Source: Pollutimonas thiosulfatoxidans (GTDB taxonomy: Bacteria; Pseudomonadota; Gammaproteobacteria; Burkholderiales; Burkholderiaceae_B). Taken from it: DNA of 64,000 nucleotides. Each line of letters opens with the position of its first letter. Position 1 is the stretch's first letter. The DNA is taken from the NCBI RefSeq assembly GCF_004022565.1, contig NZ_CP022987.1:2604001-2668000 (forward strand), read 5' to 3'. The notes beneath the pieces are model-generated. The model saw only the letters and a program-made list of their open reading frames with translations. It was not told where the DNA came from and did no database searches. Both the position numbers and the translations under genes were made by a program. Positions 16,592-24,541 of the stretch are shown here, one piece after another.

Positions 16592-18625
16592 CTAATTCAG
16601 GTCGCAAGCCAGTGCTTGCGTTTCGGTTTCTTCCAGTTGCACCAGCACTTGGCCACTGGCAACCACCTCGCCTATCGTGCAGAGCGTCGCTTCCACTTTG
16701 CCATCGCGGGGAGCCACTAATGAGAAGATCAATTTCATCGCTTCCATAACGACCAGGACATCGCCGGCGAGGACTTCATCGCCAGGGGCAACATTGACAG
16801 CAGTGACACTGCCCGGCATCTCTGCCTTGACTTCCCTCTCGTCCGCACCCGCCGCAGCGTCCGCACGAGCCAGCGCCTGAAGCTCTGACAGCGCCTGCAT
16901 GCGCCATTGCATACCCACCGAACTGACGACGGTTGTATCGCCCTCTAAACTCACGCGGTAATCGCGTGGCGTCCCGTGTATCGGGGTGTAGCGGAAGAAC
17001 CCTTCGGACAGGAGCTCGATGCGAAATCGTTTTTCTTCTCCGTCGACCTGGGCCTTCCAGCCGTTCTCGAGGCGCTCGAAAGCCAGCACGATCTCGGCAC
17101 CATCGGCAATAAGCCTGGCCCCGGTTATGGCGCGTCTGCCGGCTGCCGACATAAATCGGTACCCTTGCCGCTGTTGCCAATAGTCGCGTGCTTGATCACT
17201 ACAAGCTACCGGGAGCTTCAAGGCCGCGAAGGCAGCCACGATCTGGGCTCCCAGTACGGCACCGGGATCTGCATGCCATCCTTGTGGGAAGGCCTCGGCC
17301 AGATAGCCTGTAGTCAGGCGTCCTGCAGAGAACAGACTATGCTCGACCACCGAAATCAGAAACGCCTGGTTTGTTCCTATGCCCTCCGCATCGAAACTGC
17401 GCAGGCCCTGAATCAAACGCTCTGTAGCCTGAGATCGCGTGGCGCCATGCCCGATGATTTTCGCAACCATGGAATCGTAGTACGGGGTCACCATGGACCC
17501 TTTGCCGATTCCGCTATCCACGCGCACGCCGGCGGTCGATGACTCGGCATAGCGGCTGACTTCGCCCAATAAGGGCCGGTAGCCATTGCCAGGGTCTTCG
17601 CAATTGATACGAGCTTCAATTGCCCACCCACTGTACTGTATTTGCTCTTGCGCCAGAGGCAGTGTTTCTCCGAAAGCGATGCGTAGTTGCCATTCCACAA
17701 GGTCAAGCCCGGTGATCGTTTCTGTAACCGGGTGCTCGACCTGCAAGCGCGTATTCATTTCGAGGAAATAAGGCTCCTCAGATTCCTCTCCCAGCACAAA
17801 CTCGACCGTACCGAGAGAGTCATAACGAATCTCCTTGCCAAGGCTCAACGCGGCGTCGAAGAGCTTCTGCCGCACGGCGGCCGATAGACGCGGCGCAGGC
17901 GCCTCTTCGATGACCTTCTGGTAATTTCGTTGGATCGAGCACTCGCGCTCAAAAACGTGCACCAGGTTGCCATGATGGTCGCCGGCCAGTTGCACTTCGA
18001 GGTGACGTGGCCGCAACACCAGTTTCTCGATCAATACCGTAGCGTCGCCAAAGGCGCGTTCTGCCTCGTGCTTGGCCAGTTCCAACTGTGCCAGGAAATC
18101 GTCAAGCTTGTCGACGCGGCGCATACCCTTGCCGCCGCCTCCTGCACTGGCCTTGATCAGCAATGGCACGCCGATAGCCTTGGCCTGCTCGTACAGGAAG
18201 TCGGGATCTTGATTGTCGCCGTGATAGCCAGGAACGCAAGGCACGCCTGCCGCAGTCGCGATGCGCTTGGACTCTATCTTGGAGCCCATGGAACGTATGA
18301 CATCGGCGCGTGGGCCTACCCAGGTGATGCCGTGTGCTTTGCAGGCATCCACCAGGCTGGTGCTTTCCGAGAGGAAGCCATAGCCAGGGTGGATCGCCTG
18401 GGCTCCGGTCTGCATCGCCGCTTTGATAATGGCGTCGGCGTTGAGGTAACTTTTACCTACCTCCGGATCGCCTATGCATACGGCTTCATCTGCTTCGCGC
18501 ACGTGACGGGCACTGGCATCGGCAGTTGAATAGACCGCGATGGAACGGATACCGAGACGTCGGCAAGTGCGGATTACACGACAGGCGATTTCTCCGCGAT
18601 TGGCTATTAGTACAGATTCAAACAT
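16592..18625 (-). CDS. Acyl-CoA carboxylase alpha subunit (biotin carboxylase plus biotin carrier domain)
   Basis: A 677-residue two-function subunit of a biotin-dependent acyl-CoA carboxylase. Biotin carboxylase motifs are in order: ESVLIANRGEIACRVIRT at the start, the ATP-grasp loop GGGGKGM (162-168) and FLEMNTRLQVEHPVTE near 290. The biotin carrier domain ends the protein, with VMEAMKL containing the biotinylated Lys (about K631). Length and order match methylcrotonyl-CoA or geranyl-CoA carboxylase alpha subunits. The gene lies 12 bp after the carboxyltransferase gene and eight bases before the MaoC gene. The beta-methyl unsaturated acyl-CoA class is the expected substrate. Confidence 0.94.
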   Translation of the reverse strand: MFESVLIANRGEIACRVIRTCRRLGIRSIAVYSTADASARHVREADEAVCIGDPEVGKSYLNADAIIKAAMQTGAQAIHPGYGFLSESTSLVDACKAHGITWVGPRADVIRSMGSKIESKRIATAAGVPCVPGYHGDNQDPDFLYEQAKAIGVPLLIKASAGGGGKGMRRVDKLDDFLAQLELAKHEAERAFGDATVLIEKLVLRPRHLEVQLAGDHHGNLVHVFERECSIQRNYQKVIEEAPAPRLSAAVRQKLFDAALSLGKEIRYDSLGTVEFVLGEESEEPYFLEMNTRLQVEHPVTETITGLDLVEWQLRIAFGETLPLAQEQIQYSGWAIEARINCEDPGNGYRPLLGEVSRYAESSTAGVRVDSGIGKGSMVTPYYDSMVAKIIGHGATRSQATERLIQGLRSFDAEGIGTNQAFLISVVEHSLFSAGRLTTGYLAEAFPQGWHADPGAVLGAQIVAAFAALKLPVACSDQARDYWQQRQGYRFMSAAGRRAITGARLIADGAEIVLAFERLENGWKAQVDGEEKRFRIELLSEGFFRYTPIHGTPRDYRVSLEGDTTVVSSVGMQWRMQALSELQALARADAAAGADEREVKAEMPGSVTAVNVAPGDEVLAGDVLVVMEAMKLIFSLVAPRDGKVEATLCTIGEVVASGQVLVQLEETETQALACDLN

Positions 18626-18637
18626 CTTGCTCGCCCC

Positions 18638-20236
18638 TTACATGCGGTACACAGGTGACGCGCCCAAGGTCGGTGCCTCGGCCGCAGCAAGCGCCAGGCA
18701 CATACCAATAACTTCACGTGTTTCTGTCGGTTCAATGATGCCGTCGTCCCACAAGCGGGCCGTGGCGTAGAAGGGATCGCTTTGCTCGGTGAACTGCTCG
18801 CGAGTGGCCCGCTCGATCTCGGCGATCTCCTCATCCGAGGCAGGCGATTTAAGGCTGCTGCGTCGCAGGTCAGTCAATACCGTGGTGGCGATGTCGGCGC
18901 TCATGGTCGCTATCTGCGAGTTCGGCCAGGCGAACAGGAAGCGGGGGTCAAACCCACGACCGCACATGCCGTAGTTTCCGGCACCGAATGAGCCACCGAT
19001 GATCACCGTCAAGCGCGGCACCCGGGCAGTTGCCATGGCATACACCAGCTTCGCGCTGTGCCGGGCAATACCGCCGCGTTCTGCTTCTGTGCCCACCATA
19101 AACCCAGTGATATTCTGCAGGAACAATAGCGGTATGTTGCGCTGATTGCATAGCTCAATAAAATGCGCGCCCTTGACGGCCGCATCAGAGAACAACACGC
19201 CATTGTTGGCCAGTATGCCTACCGGATAACCACACCAGTGTGCGGTTCCGCACACCAGGGTGGCGCCAAACTCGGGCTTGAACTCCTGGAAGTCTGAATC
19301 GTCCACCATACGGGCGATCACTTCGCGCACGTCGTAGGGCTCTTTCAAGTTAGGCGGCAAGATACCGCTTAACTCGTTAATGTCGTAACGCGGCGCTTGC
19401 GGCGCTTTGATTGCCCCGTGCATGGGCCTGTCGCGGTTAAGCTTGGACACGATGTCGCGCACCCTGGCCAAGGCTTGCGCCTCATTCTCGGCCAGGTAGT
19501 CCGCAACACCGGAAGTTCTTACATGCATCTCGGCGCCGCCCAGGGTTTCGCCATCCACAATCTCATTGATTGCAGCCTTCACGATCTGGGGGCCGCCCAA
19601 ATGGATGCGAGCTTGTCCGCGGACCATAACGGTTTCGTCGGACAAGGCAGGTATGTAAGCGCCCCCGGCCGTGCAGCCGCCAAACACCGCCGCTATCTGC
19701 GGAATGCCGGCAGCAGACATCTGACATTGACGGTAAAACGTATTGCCAAAATGGTCTTTGTCGGGAAACACCTTGTCTTGCTCTGGCAAATAGGCACCAC
19801 CGCAGTCCACCAGATAAATCACCGGCAGCTTGTGCTGTTCGGCGATGTCTTGCGCCCGGACGTGCTTTTTTACCGTTTCGGCGAAGAACGACCCACCTTT
19901 CACCGTTGCATCATTGGCAATCACCATGCACGGCGTACCGGCGATCAAGCCGATTCCCGTCACAATGCCGGCAGAGGGCACGGCATTGCCGTACATGCCC
20001 CATGCGGCTAACGGCGAAAGCTCCAGAAAGCTGGATTGCGGGTCAAGCAGCAGATCGATACGTTCCCGGGCCAGCATCTTGTTGCGCGCATGATGGCGCT
20101 CGACCAATTTGGGCCCGCCGCCTTGCAACACCGTGGTGTGACGGGACCGAAGCTTGGCAAGAAGTGCTTCATTATGCTGTGCGTTGCGCGCAAAGGCGTC
20201 CGTCCGTGCATCTACACGGGACTTGATAATGCTCAT
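18638..20236 (-). CDS. Acyl-CoA carboxylase beta subunit (carboxyltransferase)
   Basis: A 532-residue carboxyltransferase, the partner of the alpha subunit encoded 12 bp downstream. Key segments are KMLARERIDLLLDP, DHFGNTFYRQCQMSAAGIPQ split over residues 161-180, and the oxyanion/biotin-side loop GGCTAGGAYIPAL (186-198). The C-terminal half has IGGSFGAGNYGMCGRGF, as in methylcrotonyl-CoA carboxylase beta. The VDCGGAYLPEQD segment differs from the usual SGGANLPRQ of the methylcrotonyl enzyme, so the acyl substrate may differ. It sits six bases after the DUF35 gene. Confidence 0.94.
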   Translation of the reverse strand: MSIIKSRVDARTDAFARNAQHNEALLAKLRSRHTTVLQGGGPKLVERHHARNKMLARERIDLLLDPQSSFLELSPLAAWGMYGNAVPSAGIVTGIGLIAGTPCMVIANDATVKGGSFFAETVKKHVRAQDIAEQHKLPVIYLVDCGGAYLPEQDKVFPDKDHFGNTFYRQCQMSAAGIPQIAAVFGGCTAGGAYIPALSDETVMVRGQARIHLGGPQIVKAAINEIVDGETLGGAEMHVRTSGVADYLAENEAQALARVRDIVSKLNRDRPMHGAIKAPQAPRYDINELSGILPPNLKEPYDVREVIARMVDDSDFQEFKPEFGATLVCGTAHWCGYPVGILANNGVLFSDAAVKGAHFIELCNQRNIPLLFLQNITGFMVGTEAERGGIARHSAKLVYAMATARVPRLTVIIGGSFGAGNYGMCGRGFDPRFLFAWPNSQIATMSADIATTVLTDLRRSSLKSPASDEEIAEIERATREQFTEQSDPFYATARLWDDGIIEPTETREVIGMCLALAAAEAPTLGASPVYRM

Positions 20237-20242
20237 CGCCCC

Positions 20243-20713
20243 TTACTCCAACACATAATGAAAGTCGGTGATTTTCCCTTCGGGCGTATCGTTGAAGACG
20301 ACCTTGACGCGCGTGCCCGGCTTCAGGCGCTGCGCGGCCGATTGAATGTCGCTTAGATCAATGTCGCGCACGAAATTGACCATGGCGGTATCGACGCCGT
20401 CCAGCCTTACAAAGGCGATCGCATAAGGCGGCGGGGGCAAGTTGTCGAACGCTGCCGTAACGATGGTTGCCGCTTCAATCACGCCGCTTTGTCCGGCTTC
20501 CACCCATGCATCGCAAACCTCGAAGCTACGTTCGCAATACGCTCTGGGGGGCAAATAGCTGATGCCCGAGCTGGTGCAACGCGTGGCGAGGATCTTCTTT
20601 TCTTTCAAGCCATCAAAAAACCGCGCACCCACTTCACCAAGCGGATACTGGTAGCGAACATGCCACTCGCTGTTAACCATGTGGTTGGCTGGAGTCATTT
20701 CTTTCTTGCTCAT
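20243..20713 (-). CDS. DUF35 (Zn-ribbon/OB-fold) acyl-CoA associated protein with reduced Cys set
   Basis: A 156-residue protein of the DUF35 type, which normally pairs with thiolase-like proteins and binds acyl-CoA through an OB fold. The N-terminal half has the expected FFDGLKEKKILATRC opening and PPRAYCERSFE. The usual four-Cys zinc ribbon is incomplete: only about two Cys fall at ribbon positions. The OB part (SGVIEAATIVTAAFDNLP, then PYAIAFVRLDGVDTAM) is intact. It lies 16 bp after a thiolase gene, matching the common thiolase-DUF35 arrangement. Confidence 0.87.
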   Translation of the reverse strand: MSKKEMTPANHMVNSEWHVRYQYPLGEVGARFFDGLKEKKILATRCTSSGISYLPPRAYCERSFEVCDAWVEAGQSGVIEAATIVTAAFDNLPPPPYAIAFVRLDGVDTAMVNFVRDIDLSDIQSAAQRLKPGTRVKVVFNDTPEGKITDFHYVLE

Positions 20714-20729
20714 ATGCTTGATTCTCGGT

Positions 20730-21932
20730 TCATGCAGCGACGATTGCGCGGGGCTCGTCGCTTAACATCGTGACAGTGAAAAATTGGGTCGACCCGCCTA
20801 TGGCGGTTGCGATGACATTGTTGACATTGGCCACCTGCATGTCGCCCGCCTTACCCATGATCTGCTTTGCGGCGTCTGCCGCACGTACGAGACCGGTAAC
20901 ACCAATCGGGTTGGTGCAGAGCGTTCCGCCCGACGGATTGACGGCAACTTTGCCATCCATGTCGAAGGCACCTTCATCGCTTAAATGCTGCGCGGTGCCA
21001 CGGGGACAAAAGCCCAGCGACTCCAGTTGCGGAAACTGGAAAGAGCTGAAGGGGTCGTATATTTCAACCGCTTGGACCTGCGTAGCCACGTCGGTAATCC
21101 CCGCCTGCCGATAACACTCGGCAGCGGCGCGACTCAGTTCGGAAAAGTCCGCAAAATCGGTATCTGCAGTGGGCACCATCCTGTCGCCCATGAATACCGT
21201 ATTGGACACACCCGAGGTGCCCGTAATGAATGCAGGCTTGGTGCAATGTTCGCGAGCGAACCTTTCGCTGGTAACCACCAGCGCCGCTGCACCTGCGGAA
21301 CGCGGGCAAATATCAAACAACTTATAAGGCCAGGAGATGCGCTTGGATGCCATCACGGCATCAATATCGATCAGTCCTTTCAGGTGCGCGGACGGGTTGT
21401 TCATTGCATTGCGCCGCGCCCTGACGACCACATTGGCGTATTGCTCTTCGGTCGTCCCGTACTTATGCATATAACGCTGGGTCGCCAGCGCCGTCATGGT
21501 TACCGTATTGAGGGCAAAATCCTGCTCGTAGAACGGGTCCCAGATCAAATTCAGAATAAACTGCGCGTCCGGCGTTTCCGTCAGGCGATCAGCACCGACT
21601 ACCAGCACGGTTTCATATTGCCCTGAAGCCACATGCGAATACGCCGCCTGCAGGGCGGAACCACCCGTTGCACCGCCAGTATGCACGCGCATGAAGGGCT
21701 TGCCTCGCGCCCAGACATAGTCAACCGACCACTTGTCCGCATCGCCGACGCCCATGAAGGTCGTGGGCGCCATGGAAAACACCACCGCATCGATCTGATC
21801 GGGCTCCAGTCCCGAATCCTGCAATGCCAGTGCAACGGCATCCTGAGCCAGCTCCGGATACGTCTTTTCGTCGAATCGCGCTTTGAATGGCGTTTCGCCG
21901 ACACCTATGATGGCAACGTTTTGCGCCCTCAT
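20730..21932 (-). CDS. Thiolase-like protein, SCP2/lipid-transfer type
   Basis: A 400-residue thiolase-superfamily protein, starting NVAIIGVGETPFKARFD. The position that holds the nucleophilic Cys in ordinary thiolases reads HTGGATGGSALQ, with no Cys. The later NPSGGTLCTNPIGVTG motif keeps the glycines but has Asn where many thiolases have the GHP His. These features match non-classical thiolases and aldolases that act on CoA thioesters together with DUF35 partners. It overlaps the upstream thiolase gene by four bases and precedes the DUF35 gene. It may be an aldolase or carbon-carbon lyase rather than a beta-ketothiolase. Confidence 0.88.
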   Translation of the reverse strand: MRAQNVAIIGVGETPFKARFDEKTYPELAQDAVALALQDSGLEPDQIDAVVFSMAPTTFMGVGDADKWSVDYVWARGKPFMRVHTGGATGGSALQAAYSHVASGQYETVLVVGADRLTETPDAQFILNLIWDPFYEQDFALNTVTMTALATQRYMHKYGTTEEQYANVVVRARRNAMNNPSAHLKGLIDIDAVMASKRISWPYKLFDICPRSAGAAALVVTSERFAREHCTKPAFITGTSGVSNTVFMGDRMVPTADTDFADFSELSRAAAECYRQAGITDVATQVQAVEIYDPFSSFQFPQLESLGFCPRGTAQHLSDEGAFDMDGKVAVNPSGGTLCTNPIGVTGLVRAADAAKQIMGKAGDMQVANVNNVIATAIGGSTQFFTVTMLSDEPRAIVAA

Positions 21933-23023
21933 GATTGCACTCCTTCAAACACCATAAAGTTATGCGCCTGCTGCGCAAAGCCAGAGATACCGTGCGCCAT
22001 TGCGTACTTGGCGCCAGCGACCTGCTGGGTTCCCGCCGATCCGCATACCTGCAGTACGGCCTCCGCGGCGTTGATCATGCTGGTACAAAAATAAGGGTTC
22101 TGCGCCCACGCGCCGCCAGATGGACTGACCGCGGCCTGGCTCACCCGGCCCACCGCCTCGGTCATGGCCAGATCCGCCCATCCTGTCTGCGCCTCAAGCT
22201 CCACGACATCCAGGGCCTGTGGCGATTCCAGACCCGCCCGCTTCACAGCTTCAAGCATCGCCTTTTCAAAGGCTTCCAGTGTCAGGCGGCTGGCATCAAG
22301 CTGATACCGATCCACGGTCGAACTGATTCCGGCTATCCGGGCTAGGGGCCGACACTCTGGATGGGCACGCACCCACTCGCCCGACGCCAGCACCATGGCG
22401 ACGGCGCCATCGGTCAACGGAGCGCAGTGGTCGGCTCGCAACGGATGGGCAACATAGGCAGAGTCGGCGATTTCCGATTGCGTCTTGATGGCACGCTTTA
22501 CAGCGCGCGAGTTCTCCTGCGCAGCCGCCAGCCGCTTATGCACTTGGGCGGCAACCGCTTGCTCTGTCAGACCGTCACGCTGCATCAGTGCGCCAGCAAG
22601 CAAACCGTCAGCGATCGCCAGGTTCATCCCTATAGGGCGCAAGAAAAAGGGCTCTGCGCGCATGCGGGCAATGTCCTGCAGTGGGCTGGCCGAGACCTGT
22701 ACGGTGCTGACCACCAAGCCAAGATGCAGCTCGCCCGAGGCGGCACGCATGGCGCCCAGTTGCAAGCCCGTCATGGCCGAGTCGGTCACGCGCATTTCAT
22801 CTTTCAGATAGGCGCCCGAAGGAGCCGCAAGCAGCATGCTGCTGATGCCCCGCGCATCGATCTCGTCGCTGGCTGCCAAGGTGACGTGATCGATTTGCTC
22901 TCGCTTCACACCAGCATGATCCAGCGCCGCCCGGGCAGTCTGGTAGGCCATCTCCTCCAACCGCAAGCCATCTATCGCTTGCTGTGCAGGCAGAAGCCCC
23001 ATTCCTATTACAAAAACATCCAT
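21929..23023 (-). CDS. Second thiolase-like protein, possible partner subunit
   Basis: A 364-residue thiolase-superfamily protein beginning MDVFVIGMGLLPAQQ. It keeps the overall order (DHAGVKREQIDHVTLAASDE early, then PLTDGAVAMVLASGE) but its active-site loops are degenerate: RVTDSAMTGLQLGAMRAASG replaces the Cys loop, and SPSGGAWAQNPYFCTSM replaces the GHP motif. Its ATGA overlap with the next thiolase suggests a heteromeric complex of the two plus the DUF35 protein. It may be structural or act on an unusual CoA ester. Confidence 0.84.
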   Translation of the reverse strand: MDVFVIGMGLLPAQQAIDGLRLEEMAYQTARAALDHAGVKREQIDHVTLAASDEIDARGISSMLLAAPSGAYLKDEMRVTDSAMTGLQLGAMRAASGELHLGLVVSTVQVSASPLQDIARMRAEPFFLRPIGMNLAIADGLLAGALMQRDGLTEQAVAAQVHKRLAAAQENSRAVKRAIKTQSEIADSAYVAHPLRADHCAPLTDGAVAMVLASGEWVRAHPECRPLARIAGISSTVDRYQLDASRLTLEAFEKAMLEAVKRAGLESPQALDVVELEAQTGWADLAMTEAVGRVSQAAVSPSGGAWAQNPYFCTSMINAAEAVLQVCGSAGTQQVAGAKYAMAHGISGFAQQAHNFMVFEGVQS

Positions 23024-23038
23024 TTCATGTCCTCGGCT

Positions 23039-23491
23039 TTAATTGCCCAAGCATGGTTCCGGCCGTGCCCGCAATATGCGGAACGTTCCGGTAGCCTTGC
23101 AACACACTTCACCGCTTTCACTACGGAACTCGCTTTCCGCGAAAGCAACTGCGCTTCCATAACGGATTACTCGCCCCTCGCCACGAAGCACGTGGCCAAC
23201 TGCGGCAAGCGACAGATAAGAAATATTCAGGTTCAAGGTCGCAATCGCCCTATCCGCATGGACCAAGGAACCCACTGCAGCGCCCTGGACGATGTCGTGC
23301 AGGTAAGCGAGCATTGCGCCGTTTACTGCAGGCGTCCCTGCCCCGCCGCGATGATGCACCCCGACGTCAAGCTCGATCCGACTAAGGCCCTTCTCTAAAG
23401 CAACCATGCGCGCGCCCACCCAACCAACATAGAGCTGTTGGTTCCAGTACTCGAGTGTCCAGCGGACCGGTTGTGTCTCCATGAAAGGCAT
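23039..23491 (-). CDS. PaaI-like hotdog thioesterase
   Basis: A 150-residue hotdog-fold protein, first gene of the minus-strand carboxylase operon. The start at 23491 has a GGTGAG site upstream; an in-frame ATG at 23482 is an alternative, and a longer reading to 23575 would cover the operator region. Family features are the GAGTPAVNGAMLAYLHDIVQ helix region and the DRAIATLNLNISYLSLA strand. Such proteins hydrolyse acyl-CoA, often to recycle CoA from dead-end intermediates. It is divergent from the enoyl-CoA hydratase gene and separated from it by about 115 bp. Confidence 0.83.
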   Translation of the reverse strand: MPFMETQPVRWTLEYWNQQLYVGWVGARMVALEKGLSRIELDVGVHHRGGAGTPAVNGAMLAYLHDIVQGAAVGSLVHADRAIATLNLNISYLSLAAVGHVLRGEGRVIRYGSAVAFAESEFRSESGEVCCKATGTFRILRARPEPCLGN

Positions 23492-23521
23492 TCTATACTC
23501 ACCATTCCATCCAGTCAATTG

Positions 23522-23559
23522 ACTAACCGACGGGTCAGACAGCTCATTAACCGACCCGT
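23522..23559. promoter_or_regulatory. Putative TetR operator pair between thioesterase and crotonase genes
   Basis: Two related 14-mers, ACTAACCGACGGGT (23522-23535) and ATTAACCGACCCGT (23546-23559), are 24 bp apart. The first is part of CTAACC-N4-GGTCAG (23523-23538), which also occurs as CTAACC-N4-GGTCAG in front of the SDR gene. Each matches the ACTAACCGGTCAGT site of the TetR/Liv promoter at 10 of 14 positions. Confidence 0.5.
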
Positions 23560-23606
23560 ATAGCACCGTGTGCACTACCTCACCGAACCTCCTGGAGATT
23601 TTCCCG

Positions 23607-24431
23607 ATGACTCAAACTTTTGAAGGCCCCACATTTGAAGGCGTGGCGGTCAGCCTTAGCTGGATAGAGCGCGCCGTTGCGCTGATAACCTTGACGCGAC
23701 CCAAGCAGATGAACACGCTGTCACTGGAGTTCATACGGGAATTCAACCGGGCACTGGACCTGATAGACGTTGAAGGCACGCGCGCCATGATCGTTACGGG
23801 ACAGGATCGCGCCTTCTGCTGCGGAGCTCATCTACGTTACTTTGCCGGCCCCGAGGCAACATTTGTCAACTCGTTCGACGCCAGGGATCGCTACCTGACG
23901 GACATTGCAGTGTTGTTCGACCGCCTTGAAGAACTGCACTTCCCTACTATTGCAGCAATCAATGGCTACGCCATGGGCGGTGGGTGCGAGCTGGCCCTAT
24001 CCTGCGACATCCGGGTACTGGCAGAGCATGCAAAAATCGGCCTTCCGGAAACCAAGCTGGGCGCGGTCGCCGCAGCCGGTGGTGTACAAAAACTCATTCG
24101 TCACGTCGGCCGCAGCCGCGCGCTGGACTGGATACTTCGAGCTACTCACCTTGACGCCGCTACTGCCGACCGATACGGGCTATGCTCTGAAGTCGTCCCC
24201 GCATCCGAACTGTTGGATACCGCCTTGAACATTGCACTGGAGCTGCGCAAACTGGGCCCGCGCGCCATTGCTCAATCCAAGCGCGCCATTTATGTCAGCG
24301 AAGATGCAGACTTGCGTACTGCGCGCCGCTATGGCCTGGAAGCCATCGCCATGCTTGTAGGCGGCGACGAGTGGAAGGAAGGCATGTCCGCATTCACCGA
24401 GAAACGTACACCCGGCTTTGATAATTGGTAA
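23607..24431 (+). CDS. Enoyl-CoA hydratase/isomerase (crotonase family)
   Basis: A 274-residue crotonase. The start at 23607 has a GGAGA site eight bases upstream; a longer in-frame reading from 23568 has none. The oxyanion-hole region GYAMGGGCELALSCDIR carries one catalytic Glu (E128), and GLPETKLG carries the second (E148), so hydratase activity is likely. It is divergent from the thioesterase/thiolase/carboxylase operon and shares a promoter region with operator-like repeats. Its probable role is hydration of the carboxylated enoyl-CoA made by that operon. Confidence 0.93.
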   Translation: MTQTFEGPTFEGVAVSLSWIERAVALITLTRPKQMNTLSLEFIREFNRALDLIDVEGTRAMIVTGQDRAFCCGAHLRYFAGPEATFVNSFDARDRYLTDIAVLFDRLEELHFPTIAAINGYAMGGGCELALSCDIRVLAEHAKIGLPETKLGAVAAAGGVQKLIRHVGRSRALDWILRATHLDAATADRYGLCSEVVPASELLDTALNIALELRKLGPRAIAQSKRAIYVSEDADLRTARRYGLEAIAMLVGGDEWKEGMSAFTEKRTPGFDNW

Positions 24432-24467
24432 TTGTCATGCAGACCAGACCAACCGCGAATGCGGATG

Positions 24468-24515
24468 GACTGCAACCACATACGGCGGTTGTGCATGCCG
24501 TATGTGGTTGCAGTC
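24468..24515. terminator. Perfect 19-bp inverted repeat between convergent genes
   Basis: GACTGCAACCACATACGGC (24468-24486) is followed by a ten-base loop and its exact reverse complement (24497-24515). It fills most of the gap between the crotonase stop and the SDR stop, the expected place for a bidirectional terminator. No T-tract follows, so it may instead act as an RNA-stabilising hairpin or a repeat element. Confidence 0.6.
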
Positions 24516-24541
24516 TGGTCACGCGCATTGTCGAATGGAGA

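Noticed and set aside
17930..18529. A 199-codon plus-strand frame and a similar one at 19397-20011
   Set aside because: Both are antisense to the carboxylase subunit genes, which are well supported. Their composition is typical of reverse-strand shadows.
22361..23398. A 345-codon open frame on the plus strand
   Set aside because: It lies antisense to the second thiolase and the thioesterase, whose sequences show clear family motifs. The plus-strand translation is rich in Arg, His and Gln without recognisable motifs, as expected of an antisense frame in GC-rich DNA.
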